Shown here: positions 8,515-16,146 of the stretch, one piece after another | Numbering within the stretch: position 1 is the first letter of the stretch | How the letters are laid out: every line of letters starts with the position of its first letter | Source: RUG572 sp964386385 | GTDB taxonomy: Bacteria > Verrucomicrobiota > Kiritimatiellia > RFP12 > UBA1067 | Reading direction: 5' to 3' | Assembly: GCA_964386385.1 (NCBI GenBank) | Contig: CAYLRN010000002.1 | Location: 124,001-188,000 of the forward strand | DNA: 64,000 nucleotides | The notes under the pieces: model-generated | Told to the model about the DNA's origin: nothing | The model's input: the letters and a program-made list of their open reading frames with translations, nothing else | The model's database searches: none | Position numbers and translations under genes: made by a program

Positions 8515-10118
8515 TTTCTCTCCTCCGGGTTCTTCATGTAGTAGTGCCTTTCCGTTCCGTACGGGAAGTCGGTGAGGTGGAAGTTTCCGACGCCGTCGCG
8601 GACGAGCGCGTAGGACTTCGGGTAGTGGAGGTAGATCCACGGACAGTCCTCGTTTACTATCTCCTGGATCTTCCGCCAGCAGGCGTTCCGCGCCTCCGCG
8701 TCCCGCGCGGCAAGCGCCTCGTCGTAGAGCCGGTCCACGTCGGGATTGCGGTAGTTGCCGTGGTTCGCGCCGGGCGAGGCGTTCTTGGAGATGAACATCT
8801 GCAGGAAGTTCTCGGCGTCGGGGTAGTCGCCCACCCAGCCCAGCATGAAGAGCTGCGCGTTGCCGTCGTTCACCGCCTTCAGGTATGCGTTCCACGTCAT
8901 GTAGCGCGGCTCGAGCGATATGCCGATGCGGTTGTAGAACGACTGCATCAGCTCCACCTGCTCGCGCGCCTCGGAGCTCGCCCGACCGACGGAGATCTCG
9001 ACGACGAGCCGCCGTCCGGTCGCCGGGTCGACGCCGCCCGGATAGCCGGCCTCGGCGACGAGTCGCTTCGCCTTCTCCACGTCGAACGCGTACTTGAACG
9101 GCGTCTCCAGGCGCCCTTCCACGCCCGGCGGCAGTGGCGTGCCGCAGGGGATGACGCGGTTGTTGAGGAGCTTGCGCCAGGCGTCGAAGTCGAACGCGCA
9201 GTTGAGGGCCTGGCGCAGTTTTCTGTTCCTGCCGAGAAGCGGGTCGTCCATGTTCACGCCGATGTAGTAGACGGTCATCGTGGACGCGCCGAGGAGGGTC
9301 ATGCCGGCGGAGCGGAGGTTCGGGGCGAGTTCGCCGTCCGGGCCGACGACCGCGTCCCAGATGTCTGACGACACGGCGCCGAGCATGTCCACCTCGCCGG
9401 AGAGGAACATGAGCCACTGCGTGGACGGGTCGTTGACGACGAGGTAGTCTATCTCGTCGTACGGCTTCGTCTTGATTTCCGCCCACCCGCGCCACGACGG
9501 GTCGCGCCTGAACGTCATGCGGTAGTTGCGCCACCAGTCGACCATGCGGTACGGACCCGAGCCCACCGCCACGCCGCCGAAGTCGTCGCCGTACGTCTCC
9601 ACCGCCTCGCGCGGGACGACGGACGCATAGGCCATGGACATGAGCCACGGAAAGACGTGGAGCGGCTTCTTCAGGACGATCTCGACCGTCCGCGCGTCGC
9701 GCGCCCCGACGCTCGCGACGCCGTCCATCGTCCACATTCCGCTCGATGCGTTCGCCTTGTCCGCAAGGCGGTTCAGCGAGTAGACGACGTCCGCCGCCAC
9801 GACGTCGCGCCCGCCGCCGCCGAAGCAGGCATCCGGATGGAACCGCGCGCCGGGACGAATCGTGAAGACGTAGACAAGGCCGTCCGCCGACACCTGCGGC
9901 AGGTCGCAAAGGCCCGCCTTCAAGCGATACGGACGCGCGAAGTAGTCCACCTCAAGCGGCGGCTCGTAGACGAGCGACACCGCCCGCGCATCCTGCACCG
10001 ACGCCGCGCGCAGGGGGTCCATCGACGCCACGCGCTCCAGCGGACGCCGGAACGTGGCCGCCGCAAGCGGCGCCGCAAGCGCCAGCGCCGCAGTCCCGAA
10101 CGCAATGCCCATCTTCAT
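8511..10118 (-). CDS. Peptide/nickel-type ABC solute-binding protein (SBP_bac_5)
   Basis: Extracytoplasmic ligand-binding component of an oligopeptide-type ABC transporter, 535 residues. ATG 10118 is preferred over GTG 10124 because a GGAGG lies 7 nt upstream. The signal peptide is about residues 1-22 (GIAFGTAALALAAPLAAA). SBP_bac_5 features include SLVYEPPLEVDY, YVFTIRPGARFHPD, GSGPYRMVDW, YYIGVNMDDPLLGRNRKLRQAL and FMLGWVGDYPDAENFL. No permease or ATPase gene is adjacent; the only oligopeptide-type ATPase in the window is at 51418-52263, 41 kb away. It sits 13 nt after pgpA and overlaps GH20, so ligand capture and hexosaminidase activity are likely co-expressed. Confidence 0.9.
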   Translation of the reverse strand: MKMGIAFGTAALALAAPLAAATFRRPLERVASMDPLRAASVQDARAVSLVYEPPLEVDYFARPYRLKAGLCDLPQVSADGLVYVFTIRPGARFHPDACFGGGGRDVVAADVVYSLNRLADKANASSGMWTMDGVASVGARDARTVEIVLKKPLHVFPWLMSMAYASVVPREAVETYGDDFGGVAVGSGPYRMVDWWRNYRMTFRRDPSWRGWAEIKTKPYDEIDYLVVNDPSTQWLMFLSGEVDMLGAVSSDIWDAVVGPDGELAPNLRSAGMTLLGASTMTVYYIGVNMDDPLLGRNRKLRQALNCAFDFDAWRKLLNNRVIPCGTPLPPGVEGRLETPFKYAFDVEKAKRLVAEAGYPGGVDPATGRRLVVEISVGRASSEAREQVELMQSFYNRIGISLEPRYMTWNAYLKAVNDGNAQLFMLGWVGDYPDAENFLQMFISKNASPGANHGNYRNPDVDRLYDEALAARDAEARNACWRKIQEIVNEDCPWIYLHYPKSYALVRDGVGNFHLTDFPYGTERHYYMKNPEERK

Positions 10119-10131
10119 CCCCACGCCTCCA

Positions 10132-10632
10132 TCAGCCCAGCATCCACGAAACGCCGGAGACGAGCAGCGCCGTGTACGCGGCGGAGACGACGTCGTCGAA
10201 CAGGACGCCCGACGCCGTGTGCACGTTCTCGTCTATGTACCGCGCAACGGGAAGCTTTATCGCGTCCAGCACGCGGAACGTCGCAAAGCCCGCAAGCGCC
10301 GTCGCCCAGAGCGGCAGCGGCGGCTCCGCCGGAAGACACCAGAACAGCGGCACGCAGAGATAGCCCACCACCTCGTCCAGGACAAAGTGCTTCGGATCGC
10401 TGTCATGCCAGCGAGCCTGCGCCCACGGCGTGAGGCGGTAGTGCATCGCCGAGAACGCGATCGCGCCGGCAAGACACCACGCCCGCGTCGCCCCGTCGCC
10501 CCAGCCAAGCGCAATCGCGATGAAATGCCAGAGAAGACCCGACAACGCGCCGAACGAGCCGGGGACGACCGGCGCAAGCCCCAGGAAAAATCCGCTGGCA
10601 AGGAACAGCCTAGTGTTGAATTTGAATTTCAC
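10132..10632 (-). CDS. pgpA: Phosphatidylglycerophosphatase A
   Basis: PgpA dephosphorylates phosphatidylglycerophosphate to phosphatidylglycerol in the inner membrane. The 166-residue protein has typical family blocks LAPVVPGSFGALSG, FVLDEVVGYLCVP, FRVLDAIKLPVARYIDENV and GVLFDDVVSAAY, and four hydrophobic segments. The start is GTG 10632. A TAGAAT box lies only 6 nt upstream, so the mRNA may be nearly leaderless. It is the first gene of the pgpA-SBP-GH20-regulator operon. Confidence 0.93.
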   Translation of the reverse strand: MKFKFNTRLFLASGFFLGLAPVVPGSFGALSGLLWHFIAIALGWGDGATRAWCLAGAIAFSAMHYRLTPWAQARWHDSDPKHFVLDEVVGYLCVPLFWCLPAEPPLPLWATALAGFATFRVLDAIKLPVARYIDENVHTASGVLFDDVVSAAYTALLVSGVSWMLG

Positions 10633-10638
10633 ATGGAC

Positions 10639-10644
10639 ATTCTA
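10639..10644 (-). promoter_or_regulatory. Extended -10 promoter for pgpA (near-leaderless)
   Basis: The minus strand reads TGG-TAGAAT, an extended -10 (TGn), followed by GTCCAT and the GTG start of pgpA. No convincing -35 is visible. Transcription would begin at or within one or two bases of the start codon. Confidence 0.5.
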
Positions 10645-10710
10645 CCAAAATACCGCCACCCGACGCCATTGCAAAAGGGACGTCAGCGCAAGAAAACGGG
10701 AGCAAGGCGA

Positions 10711-10984
10711 TCAAGTGGTCAAACCGGCAGGGCGGCGCGACGGGACGTCGCGCCCTACCGAGGATGCGTTTGTTCCGCCATTTGGTAGGGCGGGGCGTCC
10801 CGCCCCGCCGCGTCCGCCTACAAACCGGGAGGGACACATGTCCTCACGCGACGCCGCGCTGGCGGACGCGCAGGAGCGCGTCCCTCCCGATGCGTGGACG
10901 AATACGGCGGCGCGACGGGACGTCGCGCCCTACCGAGAATGCGCCTGTGCGCGCTTAACCACTCAACCACTTAACCACTTGATC
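10711..10984. repeat. Mosaic repeat element D, octamer-framed
   Basis: The left arm is short and degenerate (TCAAGTGG at 10711). The right arm has four inverted octamers (TTAACCAC, TCAACCAC, TTAACCAC, TTGATC) at 10954-10984, ending 5 nt from the stop codon of the surface protein gene. The middle contains GGCGCGACGGGACGTCGCGCC, GGGGCGTCCCGCCCC and GACGCGCAGGAGCGCGTC-type palindromes. No gene is seen here. Confidence 0.82.
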
Positions 10985-10988
10985 TCCC

Positions 10989-13900
10989 TCAGCGGACGAT
11001 GACCATGAATCCGCGGGCGGCGAGGCGCACGACGCCGTCCCTGACGGAAACGCGCCACCTGGCGGGCAGTTCTTCGCCATTAAGGCCGGTGCAGACAAAC
11101 TCCGGCTCGCCCTCGCCGGCGTACTCCGCCCGCGAGAAGTCGGCCAGCGTCCTGCCGCCAGACGCAAGCGCCGCCAAGTCCACCTTGAACGTCACGCGCC
11201 CGCCCCGTGCCGTCCAGCCCCCCGAAAGCGTCAGCACGTCCTCCGGCGATGCGACCGTCACCGACGAAAGTCCGGCCACCATGCCGTCCGCCATCGCAAC
11301 CGCCGCCGCGCCCTTCGCCGTGACGTCGCCCAGCGCCACGCGCGCGCCCGAACTTGTCGCCGCGGCAACGACGTTCAGCGTTCCGCCGTTGCCGATTTCC
11401 GCAGCCGCGAATCCCAGCGTAGCGACGTCGGCCGTCGTCCAGCCGCCGACGGACACCTCCGCCGCCGCGCCCGCGTCGACCGCGAGCGTCGTATCCAGCA
11501 TCGCCGTGCCGGCCGCCGGCAGCGTCATGACCGGATCCAGCAGATGCGTCCTCACGTACGCGCCCCAGGACGACGTCGCCGTCTTGAAGCCGAAATAGAC
11601 GTTGTCCCACGCAAGAATCGCCAGATAGTCCTTCTCGAACGTCGTCACGGACGTCCCCCGCGACACCGTGGCCGTGAAATGCCCCGCGCCGTTGTAGAAG
11701 ATGCGTATGTGGTTCGTTCCCGCGGACTTCGGCGTCGCGTTGTTGGCGGAATACGAGCCGGTGGCGCACCAATTGTCTTCGCTCCAGTCAAAACGGTTGA
11801 CCCAGAAGTAGTGCTGGAACGCGAGCGACGGACTGCCGGTAACCTGATAGGAATTGTTCATGCCGTCCGTCGTCGCAGTCGGACGGAAGAAAATCGCAAC
11901 GCCCTCCGCCCAGTTGTTGACAATCTCCACAAGACTCTCGTCCACGTCAAGCCAGAACGCCTGGCGGGGCGAAAACGCCGTCCGGCAGATCGCTATCCCG
12001 TTCGTGCCGACGCCGATTGTCTCGCCAGCCGCCTCGTCCTTCGCCCGCGACCACGAGACCGTCTCCACGCCGTTCGTGCCGCCGGGAAGGAGCGTCATGT
12101 CGTTGATCAGGTCCCAGTCGCCCGTCGTGAACGAGACGTCGGGGCCGACGGCTTCGGACGGCCCCGCCACGCTCCCCACGAAATTGTCGATCGTCTGGTA
12201 GCAGTACACCGCGGCGGACGTCCCCCCCGCCCCCTCGAGGTCGCCCGTGTCGCCGCCCCACCATCCGGTGCCGCCGCCGAAGCCGACGTAGCGGCGCGTG
12301 TCGGACGCGAACGCAGCCGACATTTCGCGCCGGCACGTGAACGTCGCCTCGCCCTGCGTCATCACGACCGTCATCACGCCGTCACGGTACGACACGTCGA
12401 AGTCTATCGGCTTGAGAAGCGAAATGCCGTTCATCGCAGACTCCCCGACGTCGGGTCCGTTCCCCGTGTCGCCGTCCAGGATCCACGTCAGCCCCTGCTT
12501 GCGGTCGGCCCGGTACTGGTAGACGTTGAAGCCGTACGAGCCGCCGGGGTATCCGCCCTGCGACGTCCCGCGCGTCGTCGGACTCGTCGTCAGGAAGAAC
12601 GAGAACGCCTCCGCCATGACTTCCTTCGGCCAGCGGTTGAGCATCGTGGAGGAGAAGGTGAAGCGGACGCGCCAGGCGTCCGACGCGGAAAACGACGCGT
12701 TCGTGTAGACGGCGCTGTTACGCTGGCAGCCCGTGTCGTCAGTCAGCACGAGCGTCGTGCCGTTCGTGACGTACATCCCGACGGGGTTGAGATAGTCGCG
12801 GGGGAAGGTCTGCCCCGCCATGAGGTTCCACGCATCGCGATTCTCCGCCCAGCCGGGAATGGGATGCGTCAGTCCGCTCCGCGCCACGTCGCCGGAGATG
12901 GACACGGACACGCCGTCCGACAGCCTCAACGCCGTCGGCGAGAACGCCGTCAGGTCTTCCACGGCGGCGGCCGTCCCCTCGCGCAGAACGACCGCGCCGG
13001 CAAAACCGTCAGTGCCGGCAAGCGTGTCAGTGACGAGCGTCCCCGCCCCCGTGAAGTGCGCCGCAGTCCCAGGCGCGTTCGTGTAGACCGTTCCCGCCGG
13101 CACGTCGATCGTCCCAGCGAACGACGACGCGAAGGCAAGGCCGTCCGCCGCCGCGAACGTCCCGCGCCCCGTGCACGTGAACGCCGTCGACGCGGGCGCG
13201 TTCGCGAGCGCCACCGCGCCAAACGCCGTCGCCTCAAGGCTGCCGTTGAACCCGGCGAACGCCGAGGCGTCGGCGGCGAGCGTCCCGCCCATCACGGCGA
13301 AGACGGACGACGCGCCGCCGAGAACAGTCCCCGCAATCTTCGACGCTCCGCCGCAGGCCAGCGCCACCGCCTGCCCGTCCGGAATTGAAAGCGTCGCGCC
13401 CGCGTCAAGCGAAATCGAAGTGAAGCACACCCCCTTCCAGAGCAGGTCAGGCCCCAGCTTCGTCGTCGTCGGGAACGCCGTCGACGTCAGGTCCAGGTTC
13501 AGGAAATGCGAACCATAGATTTCATGGTACGCGACGTCGAGCGCGTGCCACCCTGCGCCCAACCGCCGCGACCCCAGGTAGACGCGCCTGTTGGTCTGGG
13601 CGTCGCCCCAGTTCTTGCCGTCGCATCTCACCTGTCCGTAGTCGTCCACGTACATGCAGGGCGAGACGCGCGCCGCCTCAGGCAGGACGAGAAGCGTCCG
13701 CGACAGGGCGGTGTAGTGGTCGTTGGTCGAATAGAACGGCGAGGCGTCCACAGTCTGGTTCTCCTGCAGATGGAACGTCTCGACGCCGTCCGGACGGTGA
13801 ATCCACCTGTCGCGCCCGTCCGCGCCCATCGCGGCCCACGTCTCCTCGAACGCCGAGGACGTGGACGCCCCGGCCGTGAAGCCGGCGAAGTCGAGCGTCT

Positions 13901-14426
13901 CCTTCGCGGCGCGGACGACGACGGCGTGGCGGTCTGCGGCGGGGCTGTCCGCGATTTCCACTGACGCGCCGGCGGCGACGGACAGCGGCCCGAACGCGCC
14001 CGGCGCCTCGAACTCGCCGTTGCCCGCGAACGCCACGCGCCCCGCCTTCACGGAAATGCCGCCGGCAGAATGGCAGGCGGGCGCGGCGCGGAGGGTGAGC
14101 AAACCTTCGCCGTCCTTCACCAGCGTCGCGCCGACATCAAGCGAGGTGGAGAATGCGCGCGTCTCGTCCGCCGCGACGGCGATTTCGACAGTCGCGTTCG
14201 TGACGTAGAGAGTTCCCGCGAAGTCGGCGGACGGCGTGACGGAGGCGCTCCGCGCAAAGCGCGCCGTGTCCGACGCCGCCGGCAGGACGCCGCCGTCCCA
14301 GTTCCCGGCCGTCGTCCACGCGCCGTCGCCGGCGCCGCCCGTCCACGAGACCGTTTCGCCGAAAAGCGCCGCCGCGCAGCACGCCGCCGCGCACAGGACG
14401 CCCGCCTTCAATGCCGCTGTCTTCAT
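10989..14426 (-). CDS. Large secreted autotransporter-type beta-repeat surface protein
   Basis: An exported protein of 1145 residues. The signal peptide MKTAALKAGVLCAAACCAAALFG is followed by a WTGGAGDGAWTTAGNWDGG motif, a hallmark of autotransporter-associated beta-strand repeat proteins. The rest is Ala/Thr/Gly-rich beta-helix-like sequence interrupted by two lectin-like beta-sandwich regions (around 560-760 and 780-960, e.g. FSFFLTTSPT and GVAIFFRPTATTDG). No membrane-inserting autotransporter barrel is evident. The C-terminus is RGFMVIVR, similar to the small protein at 5150-5506. An AAGGAG lies 7 nt before ATG. The signal peptide and promoter are near-copies of those of 16147-18054. The ligand is unknown; adhesion or glycan binding is likely. 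Confidence 0.75.
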   Translation of the reverse strand: MKTAALKAGVLCAAACCAAALFGETVSWTGGAGDGAWTTAGNWDGGVLPAASDTARFARSASVTPSADFAGTLYVTNATVEIAVAADETRAFSTSLDVGATLVKDGEGLLTLRAAPACHSAGGISVKAGRVAFAGNGEFEAPGAFGPLSVAAGASVEIADSPAADRHAVVVRAAKETLDFAGFTAGASTSSAFEETWAAMGADGRDRWIHRPDGVETFHLQENQTVDASPFYSTNDHYTALSRTLLVLPEAARVSPCMYVDDYGQVRCDGKNWGDAQTNRRVYLGSRRLGAGWHALDVAYHEIYGSHFLNLDLTSTAFPTTTKLGPDLLWKGVCFTSISLDAGATLSIPDGQAVALACGGASKIAGTVLGGASSVFAVMGGTLAADASAFAGFNGSLEATAFGAVALANAPASTAFTCTGRGTFAAADGLAFASSFAGTIDVPAGTVYTNAPGTAAHFTGAGTLVTDTLAGTDGFAGAVVLREGTAAAVEDLTAFSPTALRLSDGVSVSISGDVARSGLTHPIPGWAENRDAWNLMAGQTFPRDYLNPVGMYVTNGTTLVLTDDTGCQRNSAVYTNASFSASDAWRVRFTFSSTMLNRWPKEVMAEAFSFFLTTSPTTRGTSQGGYPGGSYGFNVYQYRADRKQGLTWILDGDTGNGPDVGESAMNGISLLKPIDFDVSYRDGVMTVVMTQGEATFTCRREMSAAFASDTRRYVGFGGGTGWWGGDTGDLEGAGGTSAAVYCYQTIDNFVGSVAGPSEAVGPDVSFTTGDWDLINDMTLLPGGTNGVETVSWSRAKDEAAGETIGVGTNGIAICRTAFSPRQAFWLDVDESLVEIVNNWAEGVAIFFRPTATTDGMNNSYQVTGSPSLAFQHYFWVNRFDWSEDNWCATGSYSANNATPKSAGTNHIRIFYNGAGHFTATVSRGTSVTTFEKDYLAILAWDNVYFGFKTATSSWGAYVRTHLLDPVMTLPAAGTAMLDTTLAVDAGAAAEVSVGGWTTADVATLGFAAAEIGNGGTLNVVAAATSSGARVALGDVTAKGAAAVAMADGMVAGLSSVTVASPEDVLTLSGGWTARGGRVTFKVDLAALASGGRTLADFSRAEYAGEGEPEFVCTGLNGEELPARWRVSVRDGVVRLAARGFMVIVR

Positions 14427-14480
14427 CTGCCGTCTCCTTGCCTCGATTGTGGAAGTGTCTTTTTAAAGTCTATGGCGACA

Positions 14481-14508
14481 ATTATATCTGTTTTTTTTTT
14501 CCTGTCAA
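14481..14508 (-). promoter_or_regulatory. Consensus sigma70 promoter with A10 spacer
   Basis: The minus strand reads TTGACA (14503-14508), spacer GG-A10-CAGA (16 nt), then a perfect TATAAT (14481-14486). It drives the surface protein gene at 14426 with a leader of about 50 nt. Thirty-odd bases around it are repeated almost exactly at 18110-18137, in front of the second surface protein. Confidence 0.85.
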
Positions 14509-14536
14509 TCCGCGCCCGGGGAAATAGACCCAGTGC

Positions 14537-14654
14537 ATTCCCTCATCTTTTCGGGCTGGCGGCCATCGTATTCCCTCATTTTTTCGGGTTTTCAACCCTT
14601 GGATTCGCTCATCTTTTCGGGTTCCCAACATCCCTATTCCCTCATTTTTTCGGG
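14537..14654. repeat. Four-copy 33-bp direct repeat array upstream of AAA_14 gene
   Basis: The 19-bp unit ATTCCCTCATTTTTTCGGG (variants ATTCGCTC and CATCTTTTC) starts at 14537, 14570, 14603 and 14636, exactly 33 bp apart, with unrelated 14-bp spacers. It ends 58 nt before the AAA_14 start codon. The repeat is too short for CRISPR and no cas gene is present. On the minus strand the period is 11 codons (RKNEGI/RKDEG-type), but that frame has no credible gene. Confidence 0.85.
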
Positions 14655-14712
14655 AGTCGCATTGTCTTGAGGCCTCATTTATGCTACACTTCCTCAAAAG
14701 GATTCCATAAAA

Positions 14713-16071
14713 ATGCATTATCTCAAGAGAAAAATCGACGCCTGGCTTGAAGCCTGGAAAAGGGATCCGGACCGCAAGCCCATTCTTCTGAAGGGCGCAC
14801 GGCAGGTGGGCAAGACCGAGGCCGTGCGCCACTTCGCCGCAAGGAACTACGACAGCGTGGTCGAAGTCAATTTTGCGCTTCAACCGGAATTCAGGCAGAT
14901 TGTCGCGGACGGCTATCGCGCGGAATCGATTTTCAGACGGATTTCCGCGCTCGCCCCCGGCTGCAGGTTTCCAAAGGGAAAGACGCTCCTGTTCCTGGAC
15001 GAGATTCAGGAGTTTCCAGACATTGCGACGTCATTCAAGTCGTTGAAAGCGGAAGGCGGCTGTGACGTGATTGCAAGCGGGTCGATGCTGGGCGTCCAGT
15101 ACAAGAACGTCGCGAGCATTCCCGTGGGGTTCAAGACCGACTACAATCTGAGTTCAATGGACTTCGAGGAGTTCCTGTGGGCGTGCGGCTACGAAGAAAG
15201 CTTTGTCGAAGAGACATACGCCCATCTGCACGATGTCCGTCCGTTTGACGCAATGATGAACGGCATTCTCTCAAACCGCTTCATGGAGTTCTGCCTCCTT
15301 GGCGGAATGCCCGAAATCGTCCGTCGCTATGTCGAAAGTGGCACGTTCGAGGGCATACTGGGCGCACAACGCCAGCTTTTCGAGGATTATCGCGCAGACG
15401 TGAGAAAATACGCGCAGGGCGTGGACCAGACGCGGATTCTCAACGTCATGGACCACGTTGCGCAGCAGCTGGCAAAGGAGAACAAGAAATTCCAGATTTC
15501 AAAAGTGGCGCGGGACGCGCGGTTCAAGGACTACCGCGGTTGCGTCGAGTGGCTGAAGGATGCCGGTGTCATAAGCCTCTGCCATGCCATGGGCTTCCCC
15601 GAACTCCCCATCAGGGGAAACTACGACGACACGCGGTTCAAGATATACATGGCTGATACGGGACTTCTTGTCGGGCAGCTGGACGACGAGTCCCAACATG
15701 ACCTGCGGGCGAACAGGAACCTGAACACCTACAAGGGCGGGCTTTACGAGAACATCGTCGGAGAGGCGCTTGCAAAAAGCGGCGCGGAACTTGTCTACTA
15801 CCACCGCGAAGATTCAACATTGGAAATGGACTTCTTCCTGCGCACGGTGAACCGCCTCGTGCCCGTGGAGGTCAAGGCCGGTTCGGCGCGTGCCAAGTCC
15901 CTTCGCACTCTTGTCGCGAGCGACCGCTATCCGGACATCTCATGGGGCGTCAAGTTCATCGACGGAAACGTCGGCTTCGAGAACCACATGCTCACGCTTC
16001 CACATTGGTCGGCGTTTCTCTTGCGCCGGCTTCTCTCCGATAAAGGCCCGGACTTCGACGCAAGACCGTAA
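14713..16071 (+). CDS. AAA_14 / DUF4143 ATPase
   Basis: A 452-residue predicted P-loop ATPase of the AAA_14 family with a C-terminal DUF4143 domain. The Walker A is GARQVGKTE (28-36). The Walker B is TLLFLDEIQEFPD (91-103), followed by a sensor-like IASGSMLG. The DUF4143 region (about 230-400) contains GCVEWLKDAGVI, FKIYMADTGLLVGQL, YKGGLYENIVGEAL and the nuclease-like block VPVEVKAGSARAKSL. The family is abundant in gut bacteria and its biological role is not established. The gene has an extended -10-like TGC-TACACT about 25 nt upstream and a 33-bp repeat array just before it. It is convergent with the surface protein gene 16147-18054. Confidence 0.9.
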   Translation: MHYLKRKIDAWLEAWKRDPDRKPILLKGARQVGKTEAVRHFAARNYDSVVEVNFALQPEFRQIVADGYRAESIFRRISALAPGCRFPKGKTLLFLDEIQEFPDIATSFKSLKAEGGCDVIASGSMLGVQYKNVASIPVGFKTDYNLSSMDFEEFLWACGYEESFVEETYAHLHDVRPFDAMMNGILSNRFMEFCLLGGMPEIVRRYVESGTFEGILGAQRQLFEDYRADVRKYAQGVDQTRILNVMDHVAQQLAKENKKFQISKVARDARFKDYRGCVEWLKDAGVISLCHAMGFPELPIRGNYDDTRFKIYMADTGLLVGQLDDESQHDLRANRNLNTYKGGLYENIVGEALAKSGAELVYYHREDSTLEMDFFLRTVNRLVPVEVKAGSARAKSLRTLVASDRYPDISWGVKFIDGNVGFENHMLTLPHWSAFLLRRLLSDKGPDFDARP

Positions 16072-16146
16072 TCCAGCCCCCGCGACATTCGCGCAAAGAC
16101 AAGAGCGCGCAATGCTGCGGCGGACGCGGAGAAGGGGCGGGCCCTT

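Noticed and set aside
14537..14654. CRISPR array
   Set aside because: Repeats are 19 bp with 14-bp spacers and no cas gene is nearby; both values are below CRISPR sizes.
14482..14883. Minus-strand protein with 11-residue repeats (RKNEGI type)
   Set aside because: The frame runs into the start of the AAA_14 gene and the A-tract promoter, has no plausible start, and the repeat spacers are unrelated.
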